Source: Chlorobiota bacterium
GTDB taxonomy: Bacteria > Bacteroidota > Bacteroidia > Flavobacteriales > Flavobacteriaceae
Direction of reading: 5' to 3'
Length of the DNA: 15,736 nucleotides
Assembly (NCBI GenBank): GCA_013153655.1
Contig: JAADEB010000042.1
Span: 1-15,736 of the forward strand
How positions within the stretch are numbered: position 1 is the stretch's first letter; the number at the start of each line of letters is the position of its first letter. The notes below the pieces were generated by a model. That model was given only the letters and a program-made list of their open reading frames with translations, searched no databases and was not told the origin of the DNA. This document shows, piece by piece, positions 6,128 through 14,057 of the stretch. A program made the translations under genes and the position numbers.

Positions 6128-7045
6128 TTAAACGGTCTTTTCCGGATTTTCAGAACCGGGATAAGTATGCAAACCCGTAGCATGTTGATAGATGTCTTTC
6201 CATGCATCCCCATGTTTGTTTACCCATTCCGGTACCGTTCTTAAATTAAACACATGCGGATCATTGATCCGTAAAAGTTCATCCCATTTCAAGGGCATGG
6301 AAACAGCGGCTTCGGGAGTGGCACGGGTGCCGTAGGGCATACTGAATGTTTGGAATGCACGGTTGCGGTAAATATCGATAAGAAATTTTCCTTTTCTTTT
6401 TTCTTTTCTCACATCAAGGGTGGCGCCGGGATAACGCGCTATCATGCGTTCGGCCAGATCGCGGGCGGCGGCCAATACCTGACCGGTTTCGTATTGCGGC
6501 TTGACGGGACATACCAGGTGGATACCTTTTTTGCCCGATGTTTTGGCATAAATCCGGTAGCCGGCCTCTTCGATAACGGATCGGAAAGTAAGGGCAAAAT
6601 CCCTTATTTCGCTGAACGAAGCTCCTTCGGGCGGGTCCAGGTCGAAGACCATCAAGTCCGGATGCCATAGATGCGGTTTGCGGGTGCCCATTACATGAAA
6701 TTCCAAAGTGCCCATTTGAATGAGCCAAATCAAGCCTGCGATATGATTGAGGATAAAATAGCGCGTGATTTTATGCTTGCCCGCTTCCAGGGTTTCCATC
6801 CATTCCGGAGCACGGGGCGGAAGATTTTTCTGAAAAAAAGAATAACTTCCCAAACCATGAGGATAACGAACAAAGACAACCGGCCGGCCTTCATTATGAA
6901 ACATGATAAAGGAGCGCATTTCCAGGTAATAATTGATCAAATCCATCTTGGTAATGCCCGTTTCGGGAAACATGATTTTACCCGGATGGGTGATATGCAG
7001 CTCGTAGCCGTCCACATGGAGCGTGATGCCGGATGAATCGGTCAT
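6128..7045 (-). CDS. Stand-alone LigD-type polymerase domain (archaeo-eukaryotic primase superfamily)
   Basis: A 305-residue protein corresponding to the polymerase/primase domain of bacterial non-homologous end-joining ligase LigD, which fills and extends broken DNA ends with a preference for ribonucleotides. The key features are intact: RYPHGLGSYSFFQKNLPPRAPEWM-type end-binding region (60-83), the metal-binding VFDLDPPEG (133-141, D135 and D137), the nucleotide-binding TSGKKGIH (169-176), and the third acidic residue in LIDIYRNR (D224). There is no ligase or phosphoesterase domain, and no Ku gene in the window, so it is either a partner of enzymes encoded elsewhere or acts on its own. It diverges from the CBS-protein gene across a 93-bp promoter region. 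Full length for a single-domain form. Confidence 0.9.
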   Translation of the reverse strand: MTDSSGITLHVDGYELHITHPGKIMFPETGITKMDLINYYLEMRSFIMFHNEGRPVVFVRYPHGLGSYSFFQKNLPPRAPEWMETLEAGKHKITRYFILNHIAGLIWLIQMGTLEFHVMGTRKPHLWHPDLMVFDLDPPEGASFSEIRDFALTFRSVIEEAGYRIYAKTSGKKGIHLVCPVKPQYETGQVLAAARDLAERMIARYPGATLDVRKEKRKGKFLIDIYRNRAFQTFSMPYGTRATPEAAVSMPLKWDELLRINDPHVFNLRTVPEWVNKHGDAWKDIYQHATGLHTYPGSENPEKTV

Positions 7046-7092
7046 GGGAAAGGTTTTTTCGTCAAGTTACAAAAAAATTTGTGGCATATTTC

Positions 7093-7122
7093 TTGTAATT
7101 CAAACAAAGGAGTGTAGATTTG
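7093..7122 (+). promoter_or_regulatory. Bacteroidota-type promoter for the CBS-domain gene
   Basis: TTG at 7093-7095, a 19-base spacer and TAGATTTG at 7115-7122 match the consensus exactly. Predicted transcription start is near 7128, only about 11 bases before the GTG start at 7139. Confidence 0.75.
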
Positions 7123-7138
7123 TAAAAAATAAGCGGAA

Positions 7139-7798
7139 GTGAGCGATAACAAAATATATCCTTTGGAACCGGTTTCCGGTCGTATGCGAGTGGAGGAAGT
7201 GCGCCAGAAATGCTATGAGGAGTTATTGTCCCATTATCCCATAGCCGACGGGGGTATTTTCAAAGGGGTGGTTCGCTGCGAAGATTTGGAAGAGGCCGGA
7301 GCGGCTGACACTTTGTCACAGGTGGATCATCTTTGGGAAAATATTTATGTAACGGATAATGCGACGGATTGGACACGTCTGTTTTCCAAATTTCTTTCCG
7401 AAGAAACCAACATATTGCCCGTGATCGATCGCGATCATCATTACAAAGGTGTTTATTTGTTGGAAGATTTGCTGGAAGAACTCAGCGAAATCAAGGCTTT
7501 TGCCGAGGACGGAGTGGTTATTCGCCTCCAACGTAATCCCGATGATTTCAAAGTGTCGCAAGTGGCCCAGGTGGTGGAAGCCACCGGCGGCAAGATTTTG
7601 GGAATTCTTCTGGTGGACGAAACCCGCGATCATGTAACCGCCGATATCAAGGTGCAGACCCGCGACCTGAACGAAATCTTGCAAACTCTCCGCCGTTACG
7701 ATTACTTTATCTTGTCGCGTCACGCCGAAGACCGTCATTTACAAGAACTTAAAGAAAACGCCGAATACCTGGAACGCTACCTGAGAATGGGCGAATAA
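7139..7798 (+). CDS. CBS domain-containing protein
   Basis: A 219-residue cytosolic protein with two CBS-like halves. The first spans roughly residues 1-60 (IYPLEPVSGRMRVEEVRQ, then HYPIADGGIFKGVVRCEDL). The second spans about 60-125 (VTDNATDWTRLFSKFLSEETNILPVIDRDHHYKGVYLLEDLLEEL). The C-terminal third (VIRLQRNPDDFKVSQVAQVVEATGGKILGILL) looks like an ACT-like alpha/beta module and ends in a helix. CBS pairs commonly bind adenine nucleotides; the target regulated here is unknown. GTG at 7139 is preferred because it includes the first CBS strand; the first in-frame ATG (residue 16) would cut into it. It is monocistronic by position, divergent from the LigD-Pol gene. Confidence 0.8.
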   Translation: MSDNKIYPLEPVSGRMRVEEVRQKCYEELLSHYPIADGGIFKGVVRCEDLEEAGAADTLSQVDHLWENIYVTDNATDWTRLFSKFLSEETNILPVIDRDHHYKGVYLLEDLLEELSEIKAFAEDGVVIRLQRNPDDFKVSQVAQVVEATGGKILGILLVDETRDHVTADIKVQTRDLNEILQTLRRYDYFILSRHAEDRHLQELKENAEYLERYLRMGE

Positions 7799-7893
7799 TA
7801 ACCGGAAAATGACTTGGGGAGGAGTCATCCCGTAAATTCTCAAACATTAGGACCAAGGTAAAAGTTCAAAGGTTAATGTTTTTCGGGAAATGT

Positions 7894-8110
7894 AAAACGG
7901 TAAACGGAAAACGGTTTTTTTAGTGAAAGAGTGAAGGAGTGAAAGAGTTTTTTCAATGAACAACTATGAATTAAGAACTAATAATGAACAACTATGAACT
8001 AATAATGGAAAATTTAAAGAATAAAATACCCAAGACCAAATCCCATATCCCAAATCCTAAATCCCAAATCCTAAATCCGCAAAAAAGCTAATGGCTAATA
8101 GCTAACAGCT
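7894..8110. repeat. Mosaic of several short-period tandem word arrays
   Basis: Five consecutive arrays with different words. 7894-7914: aaaacgg, taaacgg, aaaacgg (period 7). 7923-7948: gtgaaaga, gtgaagga, gtgaaaga (period 8). 7955-8007: AATGAACAACTATGAA repeated 28 bases apart (7955, 7983) and GAACTAATAATG repeated 21 bases apart (7975, 7996), both multiples of 7. 8024-8079: eight in-phase heptads ending aaatccc, atatccc, aaatcct, aaatccc, aaatcct, aaatccg. 8086-8110: agctaat, ggctaat, agctaac, agct. All are non-coding. Confidence 0.75.
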
Positions 8111-8235
8111 TGATACAATTAAAGTTGGTGTTAAAGTTAAAGTTTTTCCGGTTCACCGATTCCACGGTTTAACAACTTAACCATCAACCCTGTTTATGTC
8201 AAAAATACTATGCTGTATTTCTTCGAAAAATATCG

Positions 8236-8243
8236 TATATTTG
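8236..8243 (+). promoter_or_regulatory. Probable promoter -7 element of the rimP-nusA-infB operon
   Basis: TATATTTG followed by GC matches the Bacteroidota -7 consensus. No TTG is found 19 bases upstream. Predicted start near 8250 gives a leader of about 55 bases before the rimP ATG at 8306. Confidence 0.6.
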
Positions 8244-8269
8244 CAGCGGATTTTAAAGGATTATATGAC

Positions 8270-8294
8270 GGGGGCTTTCGAGCCCCCCTTTTAT
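8270..8294 (+). terminator. Terminator-like hairpin in the rimP leader (possible attenuator)
   Basis: GGGGGCT (8270-8276) pairs perfectly with AGCCCCC (8281-8287) around a TTCG tetraloop, followed by C and TTTTATT. It lies between the predicted transcription start and the rimP ATG, so transcripts could end here after about 45 bases or continue into the operon. Confidence 0.65.
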
Positions 8295-8305
8295 TGAAAC
8301 GAAAA

Positions 8306-8770
8306 ATGGCATTCGAAAACAAAATAAAAGAAAGCATCAGGCGGAGTGTGGCACGCAATCCGGAATTGTTTATTCTGGATTTGGACGTGCAACCCGGCAA
8401 CAGCGTTCACGTGGTGATAGACGGTTACAAACCCGTGCCCGTGAGTGAATGCGTTCGCATCACCCGCGAGGTGGAAGATGAAATGGACCGCGAGACCGAA
8501 GATTTTTCCCTTACCGTGTCCACGGCCGACATCACCCGCTGGTTCGACGACTCGCGCCAATTGCACAAAAACAAAGGAAAAAAATTGGAAGTGAAGGCCG
8601 GCGGACAAACCTACGAAGGCACCCTCGTGGACTTGGACGACGAAAAATTGGTGTTGGAAAACAAAGTACGCGAGCCCAAACCCGTGGGGAAAGGCAAGCA
8701 CACCGTGCTCAAACGTTACGAAATCCCCCTGGCGGATTTCGAAAAAGCCAAAGTAAAATTACCTTTTTAA
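8306..8770 (+). CDS. rimP: Ribosome maturation factor RimP
   Basis: A 154-residue protein, normal size for RimP, which assists 30S subunit maturation. The first domain runs to about residue 80 (ILDLDVQPGNSVHVVIDG, VSECVRITREVEDEMD). The second, SH3-like domain covers about 83-154 (GKKLEVKAGGQTYEGTLVDLDDEKLVLE, ending in IPLADFEKAKVKLPF), the usual closing phrase for the family. The short motif that is commonly VSSPG at the domain junction is VSTAD here (71-75). ATG 8306 gives the family N-terminus; earlier in-frame codons would run through the leader hairpin. Identity is also supported by nusA 15 bases downstream and infB after it, the standard gene order. Confidence 0.92.
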   Translation: MAFENKIKESIRRSVARNPELFILDLDVQPGNSVHVVIDGYKPVPVSECVRITREVEDEMDRETEDFSLTVSTADITRWFDDSRQLHKNKGKKLEVKAGGQTYEGTLVDLDDEKLVLENKVREPKPVGKGKHTVLKRYEIPLADFEKAKVKLPF

Positions 8771-8785
8771 GAAAATTACATAGAT

Positions 8786-10084
8786 ATGGGAAATAAAGAA
8801 TTTATCGAAGCTTTTAAGGAATACAAATCCGAGCGCATGATAAGCCATAGCGAACTGCTCGATATTTTGCAGGAAGTTTTGGAATCCACCATGCGCAAAA
8901 AACTGGGTCTTATCCGCAAAAAAGGCGAAGAAGAACAGCCCGAAGATAATTTCGACGTTATCGTAAACCCCGATACCGGCGATATCGAGATTTGGGTGTA
9001 CCTGGAAGTGGTGCCCGACGGTGAAGAATACGACCCCAACCGTCAAATTCCCCTTTCCGAAGCCCGCCAAATCGAACCGGATGCCGAAGTGGGGGAAGAA
9101 ATTTCCAAGGAAATCAAAATCACCGATTTGGGACGCCGCAATATCATGCGTATCAAACAGTTGTTCGACGCCAAATTGTCGGAATACGAAAACAAGCAGG
9201 TTTACGATTTCTTCAAAGACCGCGTAGGCGAACTCTACACGGCCGACGTGAACCATGTGCGCCGCAACGCCGTCTATCTCATCGACGATGAAGGCCACGA
9301 ACTGATTATGCCCAAGGAAGAGCAAATTCCGCAAGACAATTTCCGCAAGGACGACACCGTAAAAGGGGTTATCAAATCGGTGGATATCGTCAACAACAAG
9401 CCTTTGGTGATTCTCTCGCGTACCGACAACCGTTTTCTGGAAAAATTGTTCGAACAGGAAATTCCCGAAATCGCCGACAGCCTGATTACCATCAACCGCA
9501 TTGCCCGCATTCCCGGGGTAAAGGCCAAAGTGGCCGTCAGCACCTACGACGACCGTATCGACCCCGTAGGTGCCTGTGTGGGTATCAAGGGTTCGCGTAT
9601 CCACGGTATTGTACGCGAATTGCGTAACGAAAATATCGATGTGATTAACTACACCGACAATACCGAACTCTTTATCCAACGTGCCCTGGCACCGGCCAAA
9701 GTGGTAAAAATCTACCTATTCGAAACCGAAGAGGAGGACAAAGAAGGCAACATCGTCAAGAAAAAAGAAGCCGACGTGTACGTCAAACCCGACGACATCT
9801 CCAAAGCCATCGGCAAAAACGGGGTCAACGTAAACCTGGCTTCCATGCTTACGGGTTGGGATATCAACATCAAACGTTTCGAAGAAAATGCCGAAGAAGA
9901 CATCGAACTGAGCGAATTTGAAGACGAAATCGATCCTTACATCATCGAAGCTTTCCAAAAAATCGGTTTGGATTATGCCAAAAGCGTTTTGGAACACGAT
10001 GTGGATTACCTGGTGAAAAAAACAGGATTGGAACGAAAGACCATCGAGGAAGTGATGGACATTTTACGAAAAGAATTTTATTGA
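8786..10084 (+). CDS. nusA: Transcription termination/antitermination factor NusA
   Basis: A 432-residue NusA, which binds RNA polymerase and nascent RNA to modulate pausing, termination and antitermination. Domains in order: N-terminal polymerase-binding domain (about 1-130); S1 domain (about 135-200, KDRVGELYTADVNHVRRNAVYL); KH1 (about 243-290, PGVKAKVAVSTYDDRIDPVG with the GIKGSR loop at 266-271); KH2 (about 305-370, with the IGKNGVN loop at 342-348); and an acidic tail with a helical end (EEDIELSEFEDEIDPY onward). It lacks the two acidic C-terminal repeats of E. coli NusA, as is usual outside Proteobacteria. It lies 15 bases after rimP and 68 bases before infB, in one operon. Confidence 0.97.
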   Translation: MGNKEFIEAFKEYKSERMISHSELLDILQEVLESTMRKKLGLIRKKGEEEQPEDNFDVIVNPDTGDIEIWVYLEVVPDGEEYDPNRQIPLSEARQIEPDAEVGEEISKEIKITDLGRRNIMRIKQLFDAKLSEYENKQVYDFFKDRVGELYTADVNHVRRNAVYLIDDEGHELIMPKEEQIPQDNFRKDDTVKGVIKSVDIVNNKPLVILSRTDNRFLEKLFEQEIPEIADSLITINRIARIPGVKAKVAVSTYDDRIDPVGACVGIKGSRIHGIVRELRNENIDVINYTDNTELFIQRALAPAKVVKIYLFETEEEDKEGNIVKKKEADVYVKPDDISKAIGKNGVNVNLASMLTGWDINIKRFEENAEEDIELSEFEDEIDPYIIEAFQKIGLDYAKSVLEHDVDYLVKKTGLERKTIEEVMDILRKEFY

Positions 10085-10152
10085 AATCAGTAAAGAATAA
10101 CCTATATTAACAGCCGGATTAAATTTTTATAAAAAACAAATACTAAGCGTCA

Positions 10153-12921
10153 ATGGCAAAGAAACTAACAGCACGCGATCTCTTTGTAAAAGAACTCAAA
10201 ATAGGTGTACATGCCGGGGAAGCCTATTTGAAGGAAAAGGGTTACGAAGATATCAAATTGAAACCCACCACAAAACTGGAAGGGGAAATCCTGGAAATTC
10301 TATTGGAAAAATACGATACCGACGGTCGTATTCGTGCCAAATATTTCCCTAAGGAAGAACCCGCTCCCACCGAAGAAAAGGTGTCCGCCGAACCGGCTCC
10401 GGAAAAAACCGAATCCGCATCCGCCGAAACGGAACAAAAAGCAGAACCCGAAGAACCGATAATCAAAGGTCCCAAAATCGTAGGGAAAGTAGATTTGGAC
10501 AAGGATAAGAAGAAAAAGAAAAAAGCCGCCAAAGCCGAAGAACCGGAAAAACCCAAAGCCGAAAAACCGGTGGACAAAGCTCCGGAACCCGCACCCGAAG
10601 CACAAAAACCGGTAGAAGAAACACCGGCCGAACCGGCTCCGGAAGAAAAACCTGCACCCGAACCACAAGAGGCGGCGGCCGAAACCGTACATCCGGAAGT
10701 CGAAGAACCCGAAGCGGAAAAAGAACCGGCTCCCCAACCCGAAGCGAAGGAAGCGCCCGCCGAGGAAAAACCTTCCGAACCCACCCATATCGAGACCAAA
10801 AAACCGGCGGAGCTCAAATTGAATTTTACCGGCGAAAAGATTGATTTGGACAAACTTGATCCTACCACCCGACCCAAGAAAAAAACCAAAGCCGAGCGCA
10901 AAAAAGCCGAAGAGGCCAAGGCCGCCAATAAACCCAAAAAGAAACGCCGCAAAAAAGTGCTGCGTACCAAACCGGGTGCCACGGCCGACAAAGCCAAGAA
11001 AAACCTGGATCAGGAAGCCATCGACGCCAAAATCAAAAAGGAACTTCAAGAGCGCTGGGAACGCCTGCAAGCCAAGGAAGGTACCAAGAAAAAAGCCAAA
11101 CGCCTCAAACGCGAACGTAAGCGTGAGAAACTGGCCAAGCTCCTGGCCGAACAGGAACGCGAGGAACGTACCTTGCGCGTGGCCGAGTTTGCCACCGTCA
11201 GCGAATTGGCCGGCCTGATGAACGTGGATCCCACCGAAATCATTGCCAAGGCTTTCGAAGAATTGGGTATGATCACCACCGTAAACCAACGCCTCGACAA
11301 AGAAACCATCGAACTGCTGGCCGAAGAATTCGGCTACGAAGTGGAATTTGCCGATGTGGAGGAAGTGGACGATGTGGAAGAGGAAACGGCGGACAACCCC
11401 GAGGATTTGGAACAACGTCCGCCCGTGGTTACCATCATGGGTCATGTGGACCACGGTAAAACCTCCTTGCTCGACTATATTCGCAACACCAACGTGGTGG
11501 CCGGCGAAGCCGGAGGCATCACCCAGCATATCGGCGCCTACAACGTGACTTTGCCCGACGGTCAACGCATTACCTTCCTCGATACGCCCGGTCACGAAGC
11601 CTTTACGGCCATGCGTGCGCGCGGTACGCAGGTAACGGATATTGCCGTGATTGTGATTGCCGCCGACGACGACATCATGCCCCAGACCAAGGAAGCCATC
11701 AACCACGCCAAGGCCGCCGGAGTACCCATAATCTTTGCCATAAATAAAGTGGATAAACCCACCGCCGATCCCGAAAAAATCAAGAACAAACTGGCCCAAA
11801 TGAACCTGCTGGTGGAAGAATGGGGCGGCGAATACCAATCCAAAGACATTTCGGCCAAAACCGGTCAAGGCGTGGACGATTTGTTGGAAGAAATCCTTAC
11901 CCGCGCCGAACTTATGGAACTGAAAGCCAATCCCAAACGTTTGGCTTCGGGTACCGTGCTGGAAGCCTCTCTGGAAAAAGGGAAAGGCTACACGGCCAAT
12001 ATTCTGGTCCAAAACGGCACCCTGCGCATAGGCGATTATGTGGTGGCCGGCCGCAATCACGGTAAGGTACGCGCCATGTACGACGAACGCGGCAACCGTA
12101 TTAAGGAAGCCGGACCTTCCATGCCCGTGCAAATCATCGGTTTGGACGGAGCGCCCCGCGCCGGCGACAAATTCAAGGTTTATGCCGACGAAAAAGAAGC
12201 CAAAAAAATCGCCCAAAAACGTGATCAAATCTATCGTGAACAACAGTTGCGCGCCCGCCGTCACATTACGCTGGACGAAATCGGACGCCGCTTGCAGTTG
12301 GGTGAATTCAAGGAATTGAACCTGATTATCAAAGGAGATGTGGACGGTTCGGTGGAAGCCTTGTCGGATGCATTGGTGAAACTTTCCAACGAAAAAGTGG
12401 AAGTACGCATCATCCACAAAGGCGTGGGTCAAATTACCGAAGCCGACGTAAACCTGGCCGCCGCCTCGGATGCCATTATCATCGGGTTCAATGTCCGTCC
12501 TTCCGGCAAAGCCGCCCAACTGGCACAGGAAGAAGGCGTTCAGATCAAGACCTACTCCATCATCTACGAAGTGATCGACGACGTGAAGGCCGCGCTGGAA
12601 AATATGCTCTCGCCCGTGGAACGCGAAGAGGTTACCGGAACCGCCGAAGTGCGCCAAACCTTCAAAATATCCAAAGTGGGAACGGTGGCCGGATGTATGG
12701 TTACTTCCGGAAAAATTTACAACAAGTCCCGCGTACGCGTCATTCGCGACGGCATCGTTATCCACGACGGCGAATTGAGCTCGCTCAAACGCTACAAGGA
12801 CGATGTGAAGGAAGTATCGAAAGGATATGAATGCGGTTTGACTATCAAAAACTTCAACAACATAAAAGAAGGCGACGTTATCGAAGCCTATCAGGTAAAA
12901 ATGGAGAAGCAAAAGCTCTGA
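10153..12921 (+). CDS. infB: Translation initiation factor IF-2
   Basis: A 922-residue IF-2, the GTPase that brings initiator tRNA to the 30S subunit. A small N-terminal helical domain (1-60, TARDLFVKELKIG) is followed by a low-complexity linker (about 65-335): first rich in Glu, Pro and Ala, then Lys/Arg-rich. An IF2N-type domain (337-400) precedes the G domain, whose motifs are intact: GHVDHGKT (430-437), GGITQ, DTPGHEAF (477-484), NKVDKP (531-536) and SAKTGQG (567-573). Domains II to IV follow to the C-terminus. The linker carries a repeated motif, GKVDLDK (111-117) and GEKIDLDK (227-234), each followed by a Lys cluster. It closes the rimP-nusA-infB set, and wecB follows after only 17 bases. 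Confidence 0.98.
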   Translation: MAKKLTARDLFVKELKIGVHAGEAYLKEKGYEDIKLKPTTKLEGEILEILLEKYDTDGRIRAKYFPKEEPAPTEEKVSAEPAPEKTESASAETEQKAEPEEPIIKGPKIVGKVDLDKDKKKKKKAAKAEEPEKPKAEKPVDKAPEPAPEAQKPVEETPAEPAPEEKPAPEPQEAAAETVHPEVEEPEAEKEPAPQPEAKEAPAEEKPSEPTHIETKKPAELKLNFTGEKIDLDKLDPTTRPKKKTKAERKKAEEAKAANKPKKKRRKKVLRTKPGATADKAKKNLDQEAIDAKIKKELQERWERLQAKEGTKKKAKRLKRERKREKLAKLLAEQEREERTLRVAEFATVSELAGLMNVDPTEIIAKAFEELGMITTVNQRLDKETIELLAEEFGYEVEFADVEEVDDVEEETADNPEDLEQRPPVVTIMGHVDHGKTSLLDYIRNTNVVAGEAGGITQHIGAYNVTLPDGQRITFLDTPGHEAFTAMRARGTQVTDIAVIVIAADDDIMPQTKEAINHAKAAGVPIIFAINKVDKPTADPEKIKNKLAQMNLLVEEWGGEYQSKDISAKTGQGVDDLLEEILTRAELMELKANPKRLASGTVLEASLEKGKGYTANILVQNGTLRIGDYVVAGRNHGKVRAMYDERGNRIKEAGPSMPVQIIGLDGAPRAGDKFKVYADEKEAKKIAQKRDQIYREQQLRARRHITLDEIGRRLQLGEFKELNLIIKGDVDGSVEALSDALVKLSNEKVEVRIIHKGVGQITEADVNLAAASDAIIIGFNVRPSGKAAQLAQEEGVQIKTYSIIYEVIDDVKAALENMLSPVEREEVTGTAEVRQTFKISKVGTVAGCMVTSGKIYNKSRVRVIRDGIVIHDGELSSLKRYKDDVKEVSKGYECGLTIKNFNNIKEGDVIEAYQVKMEKQKL

Positions 12922-12927
12922 TTTTTT
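12905..12927 (+). terminator. Weak terminator-like hairpin at the end of infB
   Basis: A 5-bp stem with one bulged A (AGAAGC/GCTCT around an AAAA loop, 12905-12919) is followed by GA and six T (12922-12927). It overlaps the infB stop and lies just before wecB, so it may reduce read-through into wecB. Confidence 0.3.
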
Positions 12928-12938
12928 AAAATCCCCTT

Positions 12939-14057
12939 ATGAAAATACTTACCGTATTCGGCACGCGCCCCGAGGCCATCAAAATGGCTCCGGTGGCGCG
13001 TGTGTTGTATGACGACCCCGCCATCGACCACAAGGTTTGTGTGACGGCCCAACACCGCGAAATGCTGGATCAGGTTTTGGACTTTTTCGAGCTTAAACCC
13101 GATTACGACCTCAACCTGATGAAGCACAACCAAACCCTGCAAGGCCTGACTTCGGATATTTTATTGAACATCGACCAAGTACTAACGGACTTCCGTCCGG
13201 ATTATATTTTGGTACACGGCGACACCACTACCACCTTCGTGAGTGCATTGGCCGCCTTTTACCGGCGCATCAAGGTGGGGCATGTGGAAGCGGGATTGCG
13301 TACCTACAACAAATGGGCGCCCTTCCCCGAAGAAATGAACCGCCAACTTACCGGACGGCTTACCGACATTCATTTTGCCCCCACGCAAAAGGCCCGTGAA
13401 AATCTTCTTCGCGAAGCCGTTCCCGAAGAGCAAATACGCGTCACGGGCAACACGGTGATCGACAGCCTGATGTGGGCCCGCGAAAAATTGAAAAATTATA
13501 CCGATGATGAAATACGGTATTTGCAAAACGAAGTGATTGATCCCGGAAAAAAATTGATTTTGGTTACCGGTCATCGCCGGGAGAATTTCGGCGAAGGTTT
13601 TTTGCAGATTTGTCGCGCCTTGAAGCAAATAGCAAGCGAGCATCCGGAAGCCCAAATCGTTTATCCCGTTCACCTGAATCCCAATGTGCGCAAACCCGTT
13701 TTCGATATCTTGGGAGGAGTGGACAATATCAAGCTTATTGAACCTTTGGCCTATCCGGCCTTTGTATGGCTCATGGATCGCAGTTTTATGATCATCACGG
13801 ACAGCGGCGGTATTCAGGAAGAAGCGCCTTCGTTGGGAAAACCCGTGTTGGTGATGCGCGAAACCACCGAGCGTCCCGAGGCCGTGGAAGCCGGAACCGT
13901 GATTTTGGTGGGTACCGATCCGGAAAAAATCACCGGCTATACCGACGAATTGTTGCGTGAAGGCGATTTGTATCAACGTATGAAAAAAGCGCATAATCCT
14001 TATGGCGACGGCAAGGCTTCGGAACGGATTTTGGCATATTTCAAAAAAAAATTATAA
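12939..14057 (+). CDS. wecB: UDP-N-acetylglucosamine 2-epimerase, non-hydrolysing
   Basis: A 372-residue cytosolic enzyme converting UDP-GlcNAc to UDP-ManNAc, the first committed step to ManNAc and ManNAcA units in surface polysaccharides. Family motifs are in place: GTRPEAIKMAPV (8-19), HGDTTTTF with D95, HVEAGLRT with E117, FPEEMNRQ with E131, GNTVIDS, TGHRREN with H212, and SGGIQEEAPSLGKPVLV followed by RETTERPEA, the UDP-binding and allosteric region. The key acidic residues fall at the positions known for the E. coli enzyme. Its stop codon directly abuts the wecC start, so the two are translationally coupled. The product is the substrate of the next gene. Confidence 0.96.
   Translation: MKILTVFGTRPEAIKMAPVARVLYDDPAIDHKVCVTAQHREMLDQVLDFFELKPDYDLNLMKHNQTLQGLTSDILLNIDQVLTDFRPDYILVHGDTTTTFVSALAAFYRRIKVGHVEAGLRTYNKWAPFPEEMNRQLTGRLTDIHFAPTQKARENLLREAVPEEQIRVTGNTVIDSLMWAREKLKNYTDDEIRYLQNEVIDPGKKLILVTGHRRENFGEGFLQICRALKQIASEHPEAQIVYPVHLNPNVRKPVFDILGGVDNIKLIEPLAYPAFVWLMDRSFMIITDSGGIQEEAPSLGKPVLVMRETTERPEAVEAGTVILVGTDPEKITGYTDELLREGDLYQRMKKAHNPYGDGKASERILAYFKKKL

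Larger units (their letters stand above)
7799..8305. other. 507-bp intergenic region before rimP
   Basis: No gene is supported here. It holds a short inverted repeat (7809-7814/7823-7828, ATGACT/AGTCAT) just after the CBS gene, a mosaic of period-7 and period-8 tandem words (7894-8110), an AT-rich stretch with repeated TTAAAGTT words (8120-8145), the rimP promoter (8236-8243) and a terminator-like leader hairpin (8270-8294). Confidence 0.6.

Noticed and set aside
7809..7828. Hairpin after the CBS gene as a terminator
   Set aside because: The ATGACT/AGTCAT stem is A/T-containing with an 8-base loop and no T run follows.
8145..8170. A tRNA T-arm-like phrase (GGTTCACCGATTCC)
   Set aside because: The flanking bases do not pair as a T stem, and no acceptor, D or anticodon arm can be drawn.
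8210..8305. Longer RimP starting at 8210
   Set aside because: The extension would be encoded by the promoter and the leader hairpin, upstream of the predicted transcription start.
10300..12912. An 870-codon open frame antisense to infB
   Set aside because: The Phe/Gly-rich product mirrors the GAA, AAA and GCC codons of infB. It has no family features, and infB is certain.
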